DNA from: Pyrenopolyporus hunteri
Lineage: Eukaryota > Ascomycota > Sordariomycetes > Xylariales > Hypoxylaceae
DNA: 64,000 nucleotides
Assembly: GCA_902806595.1 (NCBI GenBank)
Contig: CADCXC010000043.1
Coordinates: forward strand, 124,001-188,000
Reading direction: 5' to 3'
Under the pieces are notes generated by a model. The model was not told the origin of the DNA. It did no database searches and worked only from the letters and a program-made list of their open reading frames with translations. This document shows positions 1-11,160 of the stretch, piece after piece. A program made the translations under genes and the position numbers. Within the stretch, counting starts at the first letter, position 1. Each line of letters opens with the position of its first letter.

Positions 1-680
1 TACCACTTGGAGTGGGACACGACGCCCGGGTGCGCCGCGTGGAAGGCGGCGACGCCGCCGGCCGAGTCCGGGATGTACGGCGTGGAGTAGTGGCCCGACG
101 CCACGACCACCGCGTCGTACGTCTCGACGGTTTCGAGGTTGGTGAGCAGGTCCAGCGTGCGCACGTCCCATTGATCCCGCTGCTGGTGGCCGGGTTCTTG
201 CCGCAGCGCCACGTCGACGACCTGCGTCGAGAACCGGATCAGGTGCCTGACGTCCCTAGCGTACTCGACCAAGTACGCCTGGACGACCTGCCTGGGGGGG
301 AAGATCTCGCAGCCGTCGGGGAACGCGCGGTCGGAGAAGCGCATCAGCGTGTGCGGGATATTCGTGTGCAGGTCGTCGTACATGGGGGACGGGAACAGGG
401 GGACGACCGTCTGCCTTCCGTCGTCGGCGGGCGCGTAGGCGTAGACGGGGGGGTCCGGCCGCGCGGGGTGCGCGTCGGTCTGGGGCACGGCGAGGCCGTC
501 GGCGGGGCGGGCCACGGGGCTGTAGTTCCAGACGCCGCCGACCTCGGCCTGCTGCTCGAGCACGTCGATGCGCGGGAACGCGCCGGCCTGCGCGAGGAAG
601 TACTTCGCTGCCGCGAGGCCGCTGGGTCCGGCGCCGATGATGGCGATCTTCTGGACGTGGAAGGGCGCGGAGGTGCCCAT
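1..680 (-). CDS. Flavin-containing monooxygenase, N-terminal part (gene runs off the left edge)
   Basis: The ATG at 680-678 opens a frame that stays open to base 1, about 226 codons, so the 3' end is outside the window. Close to the start is an FAD-binding Rossmann loop (IAIIGAGPSGLAAAKYF, residues about 12-28). It is followed by an acidic strand-2 end and a GGVW segment, the usual order in class B flavin monooxygenases. Further on, the stretch DDLHTNIPHTLMRFSD matches the conserved 'TN-P--LM-F-D' block of fungal FMO-like enzymes. Such enzymes use FAD and NADPH to oxygenate N- or S-containing small molecules, and some sit in secondary-metabolite clusters. The substrate cannot be read here. 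The coding sequence is very GC-rich. No intron is seen in the visible part. Family assignment is good; physiological role unknown. Confidence 0.85.
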   Translation of the reverse strand, partial: MGTSAPFHVQKIAIIGAGPSGLAAAKYFLAQAGAFPRIDVLEQQAEVGGVWNYSPVARPADGLAVPQTDAHPARPDPPVYAYAPADDGRQTVVPLFPSPMYDDLHTNIPHTLMRFSDRAFPDGCEIFPPRQVVQAYLVEYARDVRHLIRFSTQVVDVALRQEPGHQQRDQWDVRTLDLLTNLETVETYDAVVVASGHYSTPYIPDSAGGVAAFHAAHPGVVSHSKW

Positions 681-1659
681 TGCACCGGGATGTGTACCGG
701 GCAAGTGTTAGGAGGGGAGATCGGTAGGTACCTAGGTAGGTACCTAAGTAAGCGTGGGGCGGGGCGTTGTAAGCCGGACGGACGGAGAAAGTCTCAATGA
801 ATGAATACTAGTTGACTAGTATATGAGTGCTTATAAAATTGAATGTAGACGTATAGCTTACGATATAGTTTAAAGACCTAAGGCTTAGTACAGCTAAACA
901 TCGATATTTTTAGATTTTACCCGTTAATTTTAGAAGGAGAGGAAATATATAGATTCGAAGGCTCGACTACAGAGGTGGATCACACTTATGTAGATGTGGT
1001 CGAGCCGATGGCGCAATTCTGCCCGCGGCTACGACCGGCGGGACCGACCGAGCAACACTTATGCGTCGTACTTAAAACCGTTAACTATGCATTTTATTGG
1101 AAAACAGTCTCATTATCTGGCCATCTTATTAATGGCTCTGTTCATGAACTCAAACGTATCTAGTTACTTAACCCGGTGGACTAACTGAGCACAAATACAT
1201 TCATTGCAAGGCTAGACGTATGGTAAGACCCAGGGTTACTTGACTTGCGCTAAAGAGTTATCACCAAGTTCTCTGCGATAGCATTCTCCAGTAATGCGTA
1301 CGTCGGGTGGCGAGCTCGGTCTATCAACAAGTAAAGTTACAAGGAGCTCAGCAAGAGGTATCTCCAGCGGGCGTCTCGGAGAGGAGTACTCTCCTGCAAA
1401 GAAAAACAGCCCTAGAAAGAAAATGGGTTCTGTAGGGGTACTCTCTCTGGCCGGAGCGAATCGATATCGGCGTGAGCATGTAACAAATCAAGTGGAACCT
1501 CCTGCTCTTTCTTAATGCCCATGCTTTACGTGGATGTCATAAAGAGCACGAGCAGCACTTCCGAATCTCAGTCCTTAGCGTCGAACGCCTCCCCCCCTTA
1601 ACGCCTGTGCTCGGAACCCAACGCCGTGAAGGATTCAGAGGAGGCGATGCTTTCAACCC
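681..1659. other. Intergenic, no gene seen
   Basis: This is the upstream side of the monooxygenase gene and the downstream side of RAD7. It is A+T-biased from 800 to 970 and carries a GGTA/TACC repeat cluster at 723-750. Small open frames at 975-1188 and 1294-1515 show no recognisable protein features and are probably chance. Confidence 0.6.
723..750. repeat. TACCTAGGTA-type repeat cluster
   Basis: Overlapping GGTAGGTACCTAGG units form an imperfect palindrome. It belongs to the short motif family dispersed through most intergenic regions of this window. Confidence 0.7.
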
Positions 1660-3658
1660 TCAATCCTCCGTGCCTTCAATAATCATCCCCATCGCATTAG
1701 GGACGCCGACTAGAATCTTGCCTCTGGGAACGCGCACGCTCTTGACCTATTCGTTCCGTTAGCTGGGTTCATTCTTGGGGGTAATGTGATGCTATATGCA
1801 TAGAAGGGATAGATAGAGGACTAAGGAGGATTCGAACTCAGAAAGATGAAAAACATTTACCTTCATACACCCGAAAACATTGAGAGTCTTCAAGTTAGGG
1901 CAGCTTTTGAAGATCAATCCGACTATAAGGTCTGTCACTGCCTCGCAAAAGCTGACCTCTAGGCTCTGAAGCTCGGGGTACACATTGCCGGGGGCGAAGA
2001 CATCCTCAAACGCCTCTCCGGTGATGTGTCCACATCCGTGCACGTTGAGCTTCTTTAGGCGTTTACCCGAATGGTCCATCATGGCTCGGAAACCATCAGA
2101 GCACAGACCAACCATATGGGGGTTCTCGCCGGGTCTCGGAGAGTCGTAACGGCACATTTCCAGGTCGATAAACGTGAGGGGCTTGTTCTTCCAATCTCTA
2201 AATAGTCTTGCGAAACCGGCGTCGGTCATGACCTCGCTGTGCGTGATACGGAGCTTCCCTAATTGGGTACAGTGGTTATGGAGCGCGTCCAGCAGGCGAT
2301 CATCGGCCTCGGGGACCATTCTAACTGAAAAAGTGCGCAACTGCTTCCCAATCTTGTCCACTATGTTGACGTAGGACATTGTCTGGGTTTTCTTGGCGAG
2401 CTGCAGGCTCAGGCGTTCGAGGTTGCCAAGGTGGCAGATCTGCTTTACCCCTTTGTCTGTAACTTCTTGATTGTGACAAATCTTGAGTCTTGTTAGAGAT
2501 GGGCAGTAGGTCCGCAGAAATCCCACGGTCTTGTCGCCAAAGTGGCGATCCGTAAAGTAGATGCGAAGATCTTTGAGGTCCCGCCCCTTCTTCTGCAGAT
2601 ATTCCTCCCAACATGCCTCGGTGAGCAAGTTCGCTCCAGAAAGATAGATGCTGCTTAGAGTAAGATTTCGTCCCATCAAATACCTCATGACGTTGTCCTT
2701 GAATTGGATGGCGTTGCGCAACTTAATGCTCTTAAGATTGGAGCACACCTGGAAGATTCGTATGTAGTCATCCGAGCTCAACCGGCCTCCGTCGTATACA
2801 TGAATGTCTTGGGCTTGGGGCTGGAGGAATAATCCCAAGGTCTGGGAATCTAAGAGGCGGCGCTTCGACAAATGCCTGGCCACGCGGTCGATGACCGGGA
2901 AAGGCAGATCGCCGAGATCGTCAGCAAGACCAATATTGTTGGCCAGTGTCTCGACACACAGAGTCATCAGTGTCTTGACACCACGCTGACCATCCAGCAG
3001 CTGGCTTTGGATCTTCCTTCGCACGCGCTTGGCGGGGTGATTTTTCGCATTCTGCTTTCCTTTAGACGCCTTGACGGCCTTCTCATCTGCTGCCTGTTTG
3101 GCTCCGCATTTGCTGCAAAGCAGACCACCTCCTGGACTAGCACGGGTATACGGAGTTACTGTGAAGCGCTTCTCACACTGTTTGCAATTATCCAACTGAC
3201 CGGGTACAGGGGTACGGTCTTGTCCTTGAAATAGTTCCTCAGCTAAGCTATCTTCCGAATTTGCCCTTGGTTTCTTGCGCTGCTTGGATGACCCAGCCTC
3301 CTGCTTGCGCTTTCGACCTGCTGCGCTACGAGTCTTCGCGGCGGCCGGAGGTTCTGCTTCATCATCATCATCGTTTTCTTGCGTATTTAGTAATGGCGTG
3401 TTACTAGGGGCGCGCGCCGCAGTAGCGGCGGCGGCGGCAGCAGCAGCAGCAGCATTGCGGCGAGCCTGGTTACTACGAATCCGTGATGCTGTGATGTTCT
3501 GCGATGCTAGGTAATCCGTGAGGGCAGACCGAGGTCCGCGAATGCTTTGTCGCCGATCCCTGAATTAGGTTGGATTGTCAGCTTGGGCTGGGCGTCTTTT
3601 CTGGCTACCAAAGTTAAGTAAGCAATTTGTGTAGGAATGACATACATCTCGCCAACAT
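1660..3658 (-). CDS. RAD7: RAD7-like nucleotide excision repair protein (LRR)
   Basis: Inferred exons are 3658-3648 (uncertain), 3559-1861 and 1746-1660, about 598 residues. In yeast Rad7 pairs with the ATPase Rad16 in the complex that recognises UV damage in non-transcribed chromatin, and it joins a cullin ubiquitin ligase. The N-terminal region holds GPRSALTDYLAS, typical of fungal Rad7, then a basic/Ala-rich low-complexity stretch. Next is a C-x2-C...C-x2-C zinc-type cluster (NCKQCEKRF...LLCSKCGAK), then a long leucine-rich repeat array. The last exon ends VRVPRGKILVGVPNA, the conserved Rad7 tail; it follows an intron at 1860-1747 with a GTAAAT donor. The start is the weak point: no in-frame ATG precedes the conserved N-terminus inside the main exon, so a tiny first exon is required. 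The gene stands head to head with RAD16, about 1.3 kb apart. Confidence 0.87.
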
Positions 3659-4978
3659 GAAAAGCCTTTGAGGCGCGGGCTGATCGGTATCTTAGTCGGA
3701 TCTATGGCTGGCGTAAAATGACCGGCGAGTTAGATGAGATGAGAACTCTGAGCTGAATCGCGGTTCATCCGATAAACTTGGGATGAACTACGACGCACGG
3801 CATAAAAGGCATAAATTGAGGTGAGGTATAGCAATTGCTATATGTGTGCGCAGGTTGGCTAAACAGATTGGTTTGCCCTGGATAAGTGATTGGGCGATTG
3901 GGTAGGAATCACCGCTACTTTGATTGGGACTTAAGTAATTTGTTGAAAGGTGAGGGTGTATATAAAAGGGAAAGGGGAAAGGGAAAAGAAAAAGAAGTAG
4001 AAGTCAAGCTACCTCCTCGGCGGATAGAGTTAATGAGGTACATGTACCTGCCTGAGAGACATTTGCTGAGAACAGAGCTAACACGGTCGACGCCACCCGG
4101 TAGCGCGTTAAGTGGTTTCCTTTCAGGTATTAATCTTATCAGTTTAATGGGTTTTTAGTGCCTTTCATGCATGTTCACTTAGGCAGCCAAGGTAGCGCAA
4201 GTGTGCTGAGGGGCAGCGGCGGGACAATATCGTACCTGCTACGGAGAAAGGGGGCGTACCTGCAGGGGCCTTAAGTGCTAAGCATTCGATATTATTGGCT
4301 ACTCGCCGGGAAAGAACGTCTTTAGAACCTACCCCAGTGGCGATCAAGTCACGAGTTTGCGTGTGGTAGTCGCGCTGGTGGCCTTTACCAGTGCCCCCCT
4401 AACACCCTTCCCCACTAAATCTTTGTGCGGCCTTTCACTTTCAACCTTTCCTATCTCCAGCTCCAGCTCCGTCTCCATCTCCATCTCTGTCTCTGTCTCT
4501 CCAACCCGATCTCACCCAACCTCAATGATCAACAACTCGACCTGATCTGGTGCCAACCTTTTGGCACATTGGATCTCCCTATTGTTGATCAGGTCCCGTC
4601 ATATTCCTATTATTTTCTCCATCACTCTCTTCACGGATTTCCCGGCCGTGGTTGATACTCCGTCGATAAAGTGGTTAAGGCAAAGGTAGAGAGGCGCAAA
4701 AGCAAAATTTACTAAAATTGTCTTTCTCTCACACAATTTTCTTGTGCTTTTCCCTGCCTGCCTACTTTTCATTCACTCTGCCCTGTTTTACCATCCCTCC
4801 TTTACCATTCATGGTCCATTCTCTATTACCCATCCGCCGTCATATACATAGGTAGATTTGCCGGCGCTGACACATGAGTGTTTAATTCTTTCTAGTCAAC
4901 TTGTTTCATCAGTTGATTATCACTTATAATTTCACCACTCTGTAATCGCACAATTGCGTTCGCAGCATTCACAGTATC
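3659..4978. promoter_or_regulatory. Shared upstream region of RAD7 and RAD16
   Basis: About 1.3 kb separates the divergent start codons of two genes whose products act in one complex. The RAD16-proximal side is pyrimidine-rich, with runs of TCTCCA/TCTCTG at 4452-4502 and further CT-rich stretches to 4850, as is common upstream of fungal genes. No coding sequence is recognised. Small frames at 3886-4158 and 4357-4655 look like chance. Whether the region is a true bidirectional promoter is an inference. Confidence 0.5.
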
Positions 4979-7854
4979 ATGGCGCCCCAAACTAGGCGCT
5001 CGGCGATGCCGAAGAGTAGCTCAGCCTCACGCACGGCTGGTAATCCTGGAAAGTCCTTACACAGAGGTTCCAACCCTCGTGGGCGAGCTTCACAGGTTTC
5101 TGCTGTTGATAGTGGCACAACCTCTTCTGTGGCGACGCCAGCTACAAGCGTCTCGGATAGCGACTACTCAACTCCAGCAACTAGCAATGCCGTAACTCCG
5201 GTACCCTCCCTTCCCGTGCAGTCAACTGAATTCAAAAGTGCACGTCGACAGCGCCTAGTTGTTCAACTGCCTCCAAGCCCCGCCGTGGCAGGCCCTTCGG
5301 CTCCACCTCAGGGTCTTGGCCGTCGTCGATCAACTCGCGTTACCTATGCGGAAGATTCGGATTCTCTATCAGATTCGGATTACGTTGAGGCGGCTAAGAC
5401 ACCAAGCTCAGCTCGCGCCCGAGCCAAGGGCAAGGCAGTTCTCCGTAGCAAAAGGCCCAGTGCGGCAGTGCCGCCTAACTCTGATTCCGACAGCGAGCCT
5501 ATGGCCAGGCCCTCTCGAGCCCCGAAGAGGCAGAAACTCGTCGACCCTGAGAGCGACGTGGAGGTTGGTGTTGAGAGCGAGGATGAGATGCAGCAAAGAC
5601 TTCCTGGCCACTACGAATCATCGTCATCCTTTACCGAGTCGGACTCTGATGACCCCTTTTCTGATATAGAATCTGGGCGCTGGGCTAGGGATGCGGCTGA
5701 GCCCTGGCTCAACGGTTCAAACCAATCAACCCGGGTCATGAAGCTAAGGAAAGAACTCAGCGGAAGTCATCCGTACGTCTTAACAATGTGGGATGATCTC
5801 GAAAAAATGCCCATTATCCAGCCCGAGGCAGCCGAGCAGCCGGCTAACATTTCACGCCAATTGAAACCGTTCCAGCTTGAAGGCCTGGCCTGGATGAAGG
5901 CTATGGAGAAGACGAAGTGGAAGGGCGGTCTACTCGGAGATGAGATGGGCCTTGGCAAAACCATACAAGCTGTTTCTCTTATCATGTCCGACTTCCCGGC
6001 TCCGAGGCCGACTCTGGTTCTCACTCCTCCTGTTGCCCTGATGCAATGGACATCGGAGATCGAATCCTATACGAACGGAAAGCTAAAGACGCTGGTATTC
6101 CATGGAACCAATTCAAAAGCCAAGAATCTATCCTCCACGGAACTTAAAAAGTTCAACGTTATTCTAATGTCTTATAACTCGCTCGAGTCGTTGTACCGCA
6201 AACAGGAGAAGGGTTTCAAGAGGAAGGAGGGTACCTACAAAGAGAAGAGTGTCATCCACGAGATCATGTTCCACCGCGTGATTCTTGATGAAGCCCATTC
6301 CATCAAGGTAAGTCCACCTCACTCTCCCTCTTGGCCTCCGAGCTAAGATTGTGGTGAAGTCTAGGCAAACCATGACCGCGAAAGCGTGCTTTGCCCTCAA
6401 AGTCCAGTACCGCTGGTGTTTAACCGGAACTCCCCTGCAGAACCGCATTGGGGAATTCTTTTCGCTGCTGCGATTCCTCCGAATGGCCCCGTTCGCGCAA
6501 TATCTCTGCAAAGATTGCCCTTGCGCTAGCCTTGAGTGGTCTTCGAACGACAAGAGAGTGTGCACCCAGTGTAAGCTTCCTTCTGGTTATTTACATATAT
6601 ATGAACGTCTTCATGCTTGCTAACCCACTGTAGGCAAGCACTCCATGATGTCGCACATTTCGGTCTTCAACCAAGAGCTTCTACATCCCATTACGCGAAA
6701 CGGTAACTACGGCGCTGGGAAGGTGGCTCTTAAGAATCTTCGACTTCTCACTGATCGAATCATGCTACGCCGTCTCAAGAAGGACCATATGAATGCCATG
6801 GAGCTTCCTGTAAAGGAAATCCATGTAGAGCGCCGGTTTTTCAGTGAAGAAGAGAACGATTTTGCTCTCAGTGTCATGGACGGCGGCCTACGTAAGTTTA
6901 ACACATACGTGGCTGAAGGCGTCGTGCTCAACAACTACGCCAATATTTTCGGTGCGATTATGAGGATGCGCCAGGTCGCGAACCACCCCGACCTGATCCT
7001 AAAGAAAACCGCAGAAGGGGGCCAAAACGTGTTGGTATGCTGTATTTGCGACGAACCTGCTGAAGAGGCGATTCGATCCAAGTGCAAGCATGATTTCTGT
7101 CGCTCGTGTGCAAAAGCATACATAAATTCTCAGGAGGCCCCGGATTGTCCCTGCTGCCACATCCCGCTATCGATTGATCTCGAGCAGCCCGAGTTCGAAC
7201 AAGACGAGACGCTCGTCAAGAAATCTTCCATTATCAATCGAATTAAGATGGAGAACTGGACGTCGTCCTCCAAGATCGAGCTTCTGGTGCACGAGCTTCA
7301 TAGACTGCGATCGGATAGTGCTATGCACAAGTCCATCATCTTCTCTCAGTTCACCACGATGCTGCAGCTGATCGAATGGCGACTTCGACGAGCCGGCATC
7401 ACGACGGTCATGCTTGACGGAAGCATGACCCCGGTCCAACGCCAAGCTTCCATCGACCACTTCATGAAGAACGTCGATGTGGAGTGTTTCTTGGTGTCTC
7501 TGAAGGCTGGTGGCGTGGCGCTGAATCTCACCGAAGCATCCAGAGTTTTCATCGTCGACCCGTAAGTCATCCAACCCGTGTTTCTAGAATAGAGGCGATC
7601 GTGCTAACCTAATTTACCCGCGTAGATGGTGGAATCCGGCGGCGGAGTGGCAGTCGGCTGATCGATGCCATCGTATTGGACAGACACGTCCATGTATCAT
7701 CAAACGCCTTTGCATTGAGGATTCTGTGGAGAGCCGCATCGTGGCGCTACAAGACAAGAAAGCCAAGTTGATCAATTCGACTGTCAACTCGGATAATTCA
7801 GCGATCGAGACCCTGTCGCATCAAGATATCGAGTTCCTATTCCGAGGAACCTGA
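4979..7854 (+). CDS. RAD16: RAD16-like SNF2-family ATPase / RING protein
   Basis: Exons are 4979-6307, 6360-6570, 6634-7561 and 7626-7854; they close in frame to 898 residues. Rad16 is the DNA-dependent ATPase partner of Rad7 in global-genome nucleotide excision repair, and its RING finger provides ubiquitin-ligase activity. A Ser/acidic low-complexity N-terminus (about 1-280) precedes the SNF2 N-lobe, which carries LKPFQLEGLAW, the Walker A DEMGLGKT near residue 320 and the DEAH box near 436. Embedded between the two helicase lobes is a C3HC4 RING (CCICDEPA...CKHDFCRSC...CPCC, about 647-690), the Rad16 hallmark. The C-lobe contains SLKAGGVALNLTEA and ADRCHRIGQ. The introns of 52, 63 and 64 nt have GTAAGT/GTAAGC donors. 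The acceptor at 6359 gives HSIK|SRQTMTAKA, matching the family better than the nearby CTAG. Confidence 0.93.
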
Positions 7855-8886
7855 TCCTTCTTCAAACCGTCTCCATAGCCAATCCCCGTTCTCGATGGTG
7901 CCGCTCGTATTCTTGACTCGACACTTAGGTTTGATACTACCGCCGTCACCGTTGGCCCGACACTTATTCCCAGCGATATTACTCTAGATAAAGTTAACCT
8001 AGAGCTATTTCCGACAACGTTGCTCTACTATCAACCCTGTGCTGTAAACAGGGAAAAGAAAAAAAAAAAGATACTACCCTTCTAGGCGTGGTTTTTATTT
8101 TTGATTCGGTTTCTACCATGGACTCGACTCTTGTATTCGATCCGAGCTTTCCTTTTAATTCCTATTCCTCTTCATTTCGGTGGAGCGGACTCAACTTAGG
8201 TCTGTACGCTAGGTCCGGACTACCCATACCGGATGCCACTCAGCAGGAGTTTGGGGGGTGTTCAGGGGGAGTTTGGGGAGGGGTGCAATGACATGACCCC
8301 TACATTAGGGACACTTCAAGGCGGCCGTCTCGTTCATGATAACCCATTAGAACTACTAGGTTAGTTCGGTTTGCCGGCGGGCGGAATAGGTGTTTAGGGG
8401 TTTGCTTTACATGGCTATTGATGTTAGCTAGATCCATAGTTGCCATACCGCACGATCTTCTGAATGCACGATCTTTCGCTCTCGGGGTATCGAGTATTCC
8501 TTCTAAGAGTTCTCTAAGAGTCGCTCTTCATAGCCGTGAACGCAATATATCGAGTTCTCCCCGAATTCCTAGGTGTCTAGGTACCTAGGTAGGTACCCAT
8601 TTAGGTCCTAGGTAGGTACCTATGCACGCGTAGGCCCGTATTTAATTGGGCAACCGTGCCTATACTCAGAGCTGTAGGCAGTATGTTAGGTACATACCTA
8701 CCGCCTATAACTCACCCAGGTAATCGCCGAAATAGCCCCACTGATATGCGGGGCGGAACGATCGAATCATCGGGGAAATTTGAAAATCGACGCCGACCTG
8801 AAAAATGCTCCTACGATGTAATGTATAATATAAAAAAGAAAATAACAATAACGCCGAATTAGGAGAAAAAGAGAAAGCCTGGGGGC
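7855..8886. other. Intergenic RAD16-MSM1, no gene seen
   Basis: This holds the RAD16 3' region and the MSM1 promoter. A poly-A run lies at 8056-8070 and a repeat cluster at 8571-8623. The frames at 8088-8291 and 8656-8862 have no recognisable protein content. Confidence 0.55.
8571..8623. repeat. TACCTAGGTA-type repeat cluster
   Basis: Several overlapping GGTACCTAGGTAGGTACC units, some interrupted by ATTTAGGTC, form imperfect palindromes. Confidence 0.7.
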
Positions 8887-10796
8887 ATGAAGAGACACTG
8901 GGGTCCTTTAGGCCGGCAGCTGCCAATAGTTAAACCCGGACAGAAGCTGCGCACCGGGTGGATATGCCAATCATGCCGAAATACAGGCGTTCAGCGCAAG
9001 CCGTTCGCCAGCAGCGCAGCTCTCCGGCAGACCAAGGACAAGCCCTATTATGTGACAACGCCGATTTTCTATGTCAACGCGTGTAAGTGACGTCTTGCTT
9101 CGTCCCCTCTCATCTAATCGCTTCGCGGTCTTTCGAAGTAGTCGCTGATTATCCCGCCCGAAAGCTCCCCATGTCGGCCATCTATATAGCATGCTCATCG
9201 CCGACTGCCTAAAACGATGGCAAGTGCTAAAAGGCAGGGAGGCGATATTAAGCACCGGTACCGACGAGCACGGGATAAAGGTCCAGCACGCGGCGAAACT
9301 GCAAGATATCCATCCCAAGGCGCTGTGCGACGCCAACGCGGAGACGTTCAAAGATCTAGCCAAGAAGGCCAATATATCGAACGATTACTTCATTCGGACG
9401 ACAGACCCCGAGCACAAGGACGCGGTCGAGTATTTCTGGGGACGCCTGAGGGAGAGCGGGTATATATACGAGGCCGAGCACAGGGGGTGGTACTGCGTCA
9501 GCGACGAGACCTATTACCCCGACTCTATGGTCGAGAAGCGCGTGTCGCCTATGACGGGGAAACCGTACATGGCCTCGGTCGAGACAGGCAACGCCGTCGA
9601 GTGGACTGAGGAGAGAAACTACCACTTCCGGCTAACAGCGTTTCGAGATAGGCTGCTCAAGCTCTACGCCGACAATCCCAAATGGGTTTACCCGAGCAAT
9701 CGCTTCGGCGAGGTGGTCCATTGGGTCCAGAACAACTTGGAAGATCTTTCTATATCTCGTCCTATAAGCCGTCTGGACTGGGGCATCCCCGTGCCGGATG
9801 ATCCGAGCCAGACCATCTACGTGTGGGTCGACGCTCTGATCAACTACATTACCGTTGCTGGCTATCCCTTGTGGCCGCCTGGTTCCGAGCACACTCGAGG
9901 GTGGCCAGCCGATGTTCAAGTAGTTGGGAAGGACATCTTACGCTTCCACAGCGTCTACTGGCCTGCGCTGCTTATGGCTCTGGATTTACCCGTGCCAAAG
10001 TCTATCGTCAGCCACGGCCATTGGATGATGAGCCAGCAGAAGATGTCCAAGTCCATAGGAAACGTGGTGAACCCCTTTATCGCCCTCGATCGCTGGGGCG
10101 TGGATACGATGCGGTATTTCTTGATATTCCACGCGACAATAGCCAACGACTCTGACTACAGCAACGATTTCATCGTGGATAGGTACAAAAAGGGGCTGCA
10201 AGGAGGCCTGGGCAATCTCCTCAACCGTATCACCCGATCAAAGAACTGGAATGCGAGGGACGCAATAATTTCCATGTTTTTTAGGCAATCCGAACCGCTT
10301 GCCGGCGTGGTTGACAGTCAGAATGCATCCCTACAGTCGCTCGTAAATAAAATATCAGGTCTCATGGAAGAATTAAATCCCAACCGGGCGTTGAAGGATA
10401 TCATGGCATTCGTATACGAGGCAAGTCCCGGCTCCCCACGTGTATATCACTCTCTACGCATTATAAAGACTAGGGCTAACCCTCCGCTTCCTGTTATAGA
10501 CGAATAAGTTCATGTCGGAAGCAGCGCCGTGGGATAAGGCCAAGAAAGGCGACACAGCGGCGGTTGAGCAGATCATCTTCTACGCAGCCGAGTCGGTCCG
10601 CATCGCTGGCATCCTACTACAGCCGTTCATCCCAGATAAGGCGGGTGAGCTCCTCGATAGACTCGGCGTCAGCCCTGATCGAAGGATGCTGCAGCACGCG
10701 AAGCTATATGCGGATGATAGCTACGGGGTTTCCCCAATACCACTTGGCGAAGGCGCGCACAGCAGCTTGTTCCCGCCGATCCCTGTTGAGGATTAA
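8887..10796 (+). CDS. MSM1: Methionyl-tRNA synthetase, mitochondrial type
   Basis: Exons are 8887-9082, 9165-10420 and 10500-10796; they close in frame to 582 residues. The enzyme charges tRNA-Met with methionine and ATP. The class I signature PHVGHLYS follows YYVTTPIFYVNA at the first exon junction (about residue 66), and the second signature KMSKS is present (SQQKMSKSIGNVVNP, near 357). The tryptophan-rich WVDALINYIT and DILRFH blocks also fit. The first 50 or so residues are basic and Ser/Arg-rich (RHWGPLGRQLPIVKPGQ), consistent with a mitochondrial presequence, and the length fits the mitochondrial rather than the cytosolic enzyme. The second intron (10421-10499) begins GCAAGT, a GC-AG intron, and ends TTATAG; skipping it restores VYE|TNKFMSEAAPWD. 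Assignment is firm; mitochondrial targeting is inferred. Confidence 0.92.
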
Positions 10797-11160
10797 GGAA
10801 CTCGGGGGCAGGCGTGTAAATATAATATTTGAAAAATTAAGATGAGTGTATTTATATTGTGTACGCCGCGAAACCGATATAGATGGTACCCTAGCATAAG
10901 ATGGTAGCAAGCAAATCCCTCTTCGTTGCGTTCGTTGGTGATTGCGTGGTGGTGAGGCGCCCGGATCGCTAGGCGCATGTGACTACGAAAATAAATAAAA
11001 AATGAAAATTCGGCTGCGTTGTTGTAAACACCAATTTTTATCCCATCAATCCCACACATTGCGACGCCTAGCGGGTACCTTATTAGAGTAAAGGAAGGGG
11101 AAAAGATATGCAATCCCGATTATACACAGAATTAGTATCGAATACAGAATCTACGCGACG
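10797..11160. other. Intergenic MSM1-NAT9, no gene seen
   Basis: A 364-bp A+T-biased spacer between two genes on the same strand. It holds the MSM1 3' end and the promoter of the acetyltransferase gene. No motif is assigned. Confidence 0.5.

Noticed and set aside
1820..1845. tRNA T-arm-like GTTCGAATCC string on the minus strand
   Set aside because: The flanking five-base stems do not pair and there is no acceptor stem; it lies in a RAD7 intron.
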